Source: Hominisplanchenecus_A murintestinalis | GTDB lineage: Bacteria > Bacillota > Clostridia > Lachnospirales > Lachnospiraceae | Reading direction: 5' to 3' | Assembly (NCBI RefSeq): GCF_943193015.1 | Contig: NZ_CALPCM010000069.1 | Coordinates: forward strand, 1-7,900 | DNA length: 7,900 nucleotides | Shown: one piece after another, positions 5,592 to 7,900 of the stretch | Layout of the letters: every line of letters starts with the position of its first letter | How positions within the stretch are numbered: position 1 is the stretch's first letter | Position numbers and translations under genes: made by a program | Notes under the pieces: model-generated | The model's input: the letters and a program-made list of their open reading frames with translations, nothing else | What the model was told of the DNA's origin: nothing | Database searches by the model: none

Positions 5592-6222
5592 AATCCTTCA
5601 GGTTAGAGAAATGAAAAATGGAAGAAGTCAGAAGTTCAGAAACAAGGTTGTTGAAGTTTCAGTCAATCAAATCACTAACAATTTGCTTGCTATTATCAAG
5701 TCTATTATCGCAAGGGATACCACAGGTACAGATAGTGAGAAACTAAAATCACAGATAAAAGCCATTGAACAAAAACGCACAAGCCTCATTGACCTTTATA
5801 CATCTGGCGATATTACCAGAGATGAATTTTCAGCAGCAAGAGCAAAATGTGAGAATGAGATTGCCGAACTGCAATCCGTGATAGATAGCATAGACAAACA
5901 AAGGGAGATGATTGAAAAACAGCAAGAACTTGTTGCTGAAATTACAGAAGTGATGAATGAGCTTATAAACGGCGTGGAATATGAAGATGATTTTTACAAA
6001 GAAATTTTAGATAAAATGGTTGTGAATGATAAAGACCATATTGATGTGTATTTGAACCTGCTCCCCCTCAAATGGAGCTACACGGTTGCAAAAAGCGTAA
6101 ATTGTCCGCAGGGTAAACCACTAAAAAAAGCGCAAGCCCCTGAGATGGAACATTTCAGGGGCTTCTCTACCGGGCGGAAGAGATCGGGAGGCTGGATAGG
6201 TCTTATTTTAACATTATTCTGA
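5560..6222 (+). pseudogene. Large serine recombinase, C-terminal fragment
   Basis: The frame ending at 6222 is open from 5422, but only the part from roughly 5640 onward reads as a recombinase: NQITNNLLAIIKSIIARD, a long coiled coil (KSQIKAIEQKRTSLIDLYTS, then GDITRDEFSAARAKCENEIA and the Q/E-rich helix to about 5965), and the terminal signature YKEILDKMVVNDKDHIDVYL followed by LLPLKWSYTVA. This is the C-terminal end of TnpX/TndX-type large serine recombinases (about 500-700 residues), whose coiled coil controls synapsis direction. The N-terminal catalytic domain (with its nucleophilic serine) and most of the recombinase/zinc-ribbon domains are missing, so it cannot recombine DNA. From 5422 to 5474 the frame overlaps the end of abiEii and is a shadow. 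The natural stop was probably a TAG in the terminator now cut at 6164; the present last 19 residues are read-through into the next gene. Confidence 0.75.
6123..6164. terminator. Bidirectional-type terminator truncated at its right side
   Basis: AAGCCCCTGA (6134-6143) and TCAGGGGCTT (6155-6164) form a perfect 10-bp stem with an 11-base loop. On the left the stem is preceded by AAAAAAAGCGC (6123-6133), so read leftwards it ends in a T-run; the mirror half (GCGC then T-run) that would serve rightward transcription is missing and the sequence changes abruptly at 6165. Leftward termination is possible; rightward termination is probably weakened. Confidence 0.6.
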
Positions 6223-6440
6223 CGGAGGAATATGATGTGACGCTTCAGTCGAAGAATATGGGGCATATCTGGTATATCCATAACCCGGAGTATCCGGGGG
6301 AGGGGGAATGTATTATTTTTCATAAGCACAGGGATTCCCAGCCTTATCATCAGCATGGGAGGGCTAGGAATCTGGGGCAGGCGGTAAGGAGTATTATGGG
6401 GCATGATGTGTTCCAGATGAATGGGCGGAAGCGTTCGTAA
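6165..6440 (+). pseudogene. C-terminal part of a conserved integrative-element protein
   Basis: From 6165 the frame reads through RAEEIGRLDRSYFNIILTEE, then YDVTLQSKNMGHIWYIHNPE, IIFHKHRDSQPYHQHGRARN and LGQAVRSIMGHDVFQMNGRK to a TAA at 6438-6440. It resembles the C-terminal half of conserved proteins encoded next to parAB in clostridial integrative elements; function unknown. The G-rich codon use (GGG, GGC, CAG) matches the parA/parB stretch and not the AbiE unit before it. No start is present at the left border, since the frame meets a stop only inside the truncated terminator. A GTG at 6237 with GGAGG at 6224-6228 could still start a 67-residue protein. It is plausibly the missing end of the gene that starts at 3495, with the AbiE unit between; the two pieces have not been shown to belong to one family. 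Confidence 0.55.
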
Positions 6441-6468
6441 TATATGGCTTGAAGGTAAAATAGGGAAT

Positions 6469-6502
6469 ACTCTGGCATATTGATATATGTCGGAGTTTTC
6501 TT
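6469..6502 (+). terminator. Rho-independent terminator
   Basis: ACTCTGGCATAT (6469-6480) pairs with ATATGTCGGAGT (6485-6496) along all 12 positions if two G-T wobbles are counted, with a four-base loop, followed by TTTTCTT. It would end transcription coming from the element gene and insulate the acetyltransferase downstream. Confidence 0.75.
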
Positions 6503-6587
6503 ATGTAAGTATATTGTAGCTGTATATGTATTGATTTGTTTTTGGTAAGTTCTTAGAAAGTACGTTCCATTGGCTGGGGATATGCTG

Positions 6588-6593
6588 TATAAT
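6588..6593 (+). promoter_or_regulatory. Candidate -10 element for the acetyltransferase operon
   Basis: A perfect TATAAT lies 42 bases before the GTG start of the acetyltransferase. No good -35 stands 16-18 bp upstream (the hexamer there is TTCCAT; TTGGCT at 6570-6575 is only 12 bp away), so an activator or a weak promoter is likely. Confidence 0.4.
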
Positions 6594-6634
6594 AGAGTCT
6601 GTTATGGAAGACGATCCATCAGGGAGGCGGAAAA

Positions 6635-7147
6635 GTGATTTGTAAAATAAGAAAATGGGATTTGGTGGATGCGGCGGATTTGGCGGCGGCTCTTTCCAAT
6701 AGAAAAGTACAGGATAATCTTAGAGATGGGCTGCCATATCCTTATACGGAACAAGACGGGGTGGACTTTATTTCTGCTATGCTGTCTGCGGATGAAAATG
6801 AAACATTTGCTTTTGCCATAACTGCAGATGGACGGGTGGTGGGAAGTATCGGTGTTTTCCGCCAGGGGAATATCCACAGGCGGACAGCCGAGCTGGGATA
6901 TTATATTGCGGAAGGATGCTGGGGAAAAGGAATCATGACAGAGGCTGTAAAACAGGTCTGCGAATATGTTTTTGAGAAAAGTGATATTCTCCGCATTTAT
7001 GCAGAGCCATTTGCGTATAATACGGCATCTTGTCGTGTCCTGGAAAAAGCAGGTTTTCAGTATGAGGGGACGTTAAGAAATAATGCGGTAAAAAACGGGA
7101 AAGTGATCGATATGAAAATGTATTCTCTGTTGAAAGAGGAAATATAA
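6635..7147 (+). CDS. GNAT-family N-acetyltransferase (RimJ/RimL-like)
   Basis: The 170-residue protein is a complete Acetyltransf_3-type GNAT enzyme, which moves the acetyl group of acetyl-CoA onto an amine; the substrate (protein N-terminus, amino acid, antibiotic or other small molecule) cannot be told. The order of motifs is standard: N-terminal strand and helices with LPYPYTEQDGVDFI (33-46), central strands FAFAITADGRVVGSIGV, motif A with AELGYYIAEGCWGKGIMTEA (85-104), where CWGKG is the pyrophosphate loop, and motif B with RIYAEPFAYNTASCRVLEKA (120-139) and GFQYEGTLRN. GTG 6635 is chosen because AGGGAGG (6621-6627) precedes it by seven bases. It is followed after 36 bp by a membrane-protein gene and then a hydrolase gene, all co-directional, so a three-gene unit is likely. 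No sign of damage. Confidence 0.9.
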   Translation: MICKIRKWDLVDAADLAAALSNRKVQDNLRDGLPYPYTEQDGVDFISAMLSADENETFAFAITADGRVVGSIGVFRQGNIHRRTAELGYYIAEGCWGKGIMTEAVKQVCEYVFEKSDILRIYAEPFAYNTASCRVLEKAGFQYEGTLRNNAVKNGKVIDMKMYSLLKEEI

Positions 7148-7183
7148 ATTTTAGGATTTGGATTGGACATTGCGGAGAATAGA

Positions 7184-7615
7184 ATGGAGAAAAAAGTGTT
7201 AATATGGGAAGCATGGTTCTTCATGGCTTTTGGGCTGTTTCATCTGCATAGGATATGGGGAGTGATAGATAGAGATTCTTATGCCGGGTTTTGGATGGGC
7301 ATATTAGGAAGTAAAGGGCCGTTTTACTTTACGCTGATGGGAGTATTGGCAGGATTGTGCGTTTTAGGAATCTTTACTTTTACGAAATGCCGGGGTAACA
7401 ACTATTGGTGGAGATGGATATATCTATTTGGCGGCGCTTATGTGCTATTTGATTTATATGCGATTGCGTCTGGATTGGAATTTTGGAATAAACTTTTGTT
7501 GTGGATGTTTGACGTAGATTCAATTTATTGGAATGCGGTATGGTTATTCTTTGTATTGCTTGGTGGGTTTAGCTTTCTATTAGGAATGAAACTATTAAAG
7601 CAGAGAAAGGGATGA
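7184..7615 (+). CDS. Small four-helix membrane protein of unknown function
   Basis: The protein has 143 residues, about a third of them aromatic or large aliphatic, with four predicted membrane helices: about 8-26, 47-66, 78-96 and 117-136. Short loops carry the few charges (RDSYAG, KCRGNN, DVDS), and the tail is basic (KLLKQRKG). I recognise no catalytic motif or named family. ATG 7184 is preferred over the in-frame TTG at 7163 because GGAG (7174-7177) lies six bases before it. It sits between an acetyltransferase gene (36 bp upstream) and a hydrolase gene (24 bp downstream) in the same direction, which suggests co-transcription but does not show a shared task. Confidence 0.8.
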   Translation: MEKKVLIWEAWFFMAFGLFHLHRIWGVIDRDSYAGFWMGILGSKGPFYFTLMGVLAGLCVLGIFTFTKCRGNNYWWRWIYLFGGAYVLFDLYAIASGLEFWNKLLLWMFDVDSIYWNAVWLFFVLLGGFSFLLGMKLLKQRKG

Positions 7616-7639
7616 TCCAGACTATATGGAGGCGATTTT

Positions 7640-7879
7640 ATGGAAAAAGTAATTTTATATATTCATGGAAAAAATGGAAGTTATATGGAAGTTGAACAGT
7701 ACAAGAAAAATTGTATGGGCTTTGATATGGTTGGGATAGACTACCAGGATGATGTCCCGTGGGTTGTGCGGGATCAGATCCGGGCGGCATACGATAAAGC
7801 CTGTGAAAGATACAACCATATTTATGATGTTGGGGTCAAAACCATAAATAAATTTGCCCCTATTCCTATAGTACCTTGA
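7640..7879 (+). pseudogene. Alpha/beta hydrolase, N-terminal fragment ending in foreign sequence
   Basis: ATG 7640 follows GGAGG (7628-7632). The first 62 or so codons read as the start of a small RBBP9/YdeN-like alpha/beta hydrolase: strand 1 and oxyanion loop VILYIHGKNGSYMEVEQYKK, strand GFDMVGIDYQ, then helix WVVRDQIRAAYDKACERYNH. In relatives the chain continues into the nucleophile elbow (a small-x-Ser-x-Gly motif), which should come right after HIY; here it is replaced by DVGVKTINKFAPIPIVP and a stop at 7877-7879. The catalytic serine, aspartate and histidine are therefore all missing and the product should be inactive. The break near 7825-7831 looks like another insertion or deletion border; the DNA after it contains an imperfect inverted repeat (GGGGTCAAA at 7832-7840 with TTTGCCCC at 7853-7860). 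Hydrolase identity is fairly sure, cause of truncation open. Confidence 0.7.
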
Positions 7880-7900
7880 AAAATTCATATTTTGTAGTAT

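Noticed and set aside
6078..6404. Minus-strand open frame of 108 codons across the recombinase/element-gene border
   Set aside because: It crosses a junction between two unrelated segments and has no motif; the plus-strand frames explain both sides.
1..7900. CRISPR array
   Set aside because: No regularly spaced repeat occurs. The only exact long repeat is the 18-mer at 3772 and 3850, with two copies only.

Overview
The window looks like accessory DNA from a low-GC Gram-positive gut bacterium, most likely a clostridium of the Lachnospiraceae type. Supporting signs are strong AGGAGG-type ribosome binding sites, frequent GTG and TTG starts, ParA/ParB genes of the integrative-element kind, AbiE, and the C-terminus of a TnpX/TndX-like large serine recombinase. 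The taxon is an inference from style, not from a marker gene.

Layout. (1) Bases 64-384 hold a remnant of a DUF4097-like repeat protein. (2) Bases 518-2434 carry three intact small genes: an XRE regulator with two membrane helices (TTG start at 527), a two-helix membrane protein of unknown function, and, after a gap with a perfect hairpin, a second XRE regulator with a membrane tail. (3) Bases 2435-3723 are a G-rich backbone of an integrative element: the C-terminal two thirds of ParA (cut exactly at the stop codon of the second regulator), a ParB with a one-base frameshift and an internal deletion of its nuclease/CTPase region, and the decayed start of a conserved element protein. (4) Bases about 3724-6164 are a different, AT-richer unit: a well-formed promoter, duplicated and palindromic candidate operators, an intact AbiEi/AbiEii pair, a truncated third operon gene, and the C-terminal coiled coil of a serine recombinase. 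(5) At 6165 the G-rich backbone resumes with the C-terminal part of what may be the same element protein, so unit 4 appears to be nested inside it. (6) Bases 6469-7900 hold a terminator, a GNAT acetyltransferase, a four-helix membrane protein and an alpha/beta hydrolase cut off after about 62 codons by foreign sequence.

The most likely functional system is the AbiE type IV toxin-antitoxin/phage-resistance pair: both genes are full length, overlap by one base (TAATG), and sit behind a promoter with several candidate AbiEi sites. Almost everything bordering it is broken: ParA, ParB, the element protein, the recombinase, DUF4097 and the hydrolase are all partial. The region therefore reads as an immobilised element scar whose cargo (AbiE, regulators, acetyltransferase) is still intact. 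I do not see a clearly new system. The best leads are the regulatory region of abiE and the truncated gene downstream of it.
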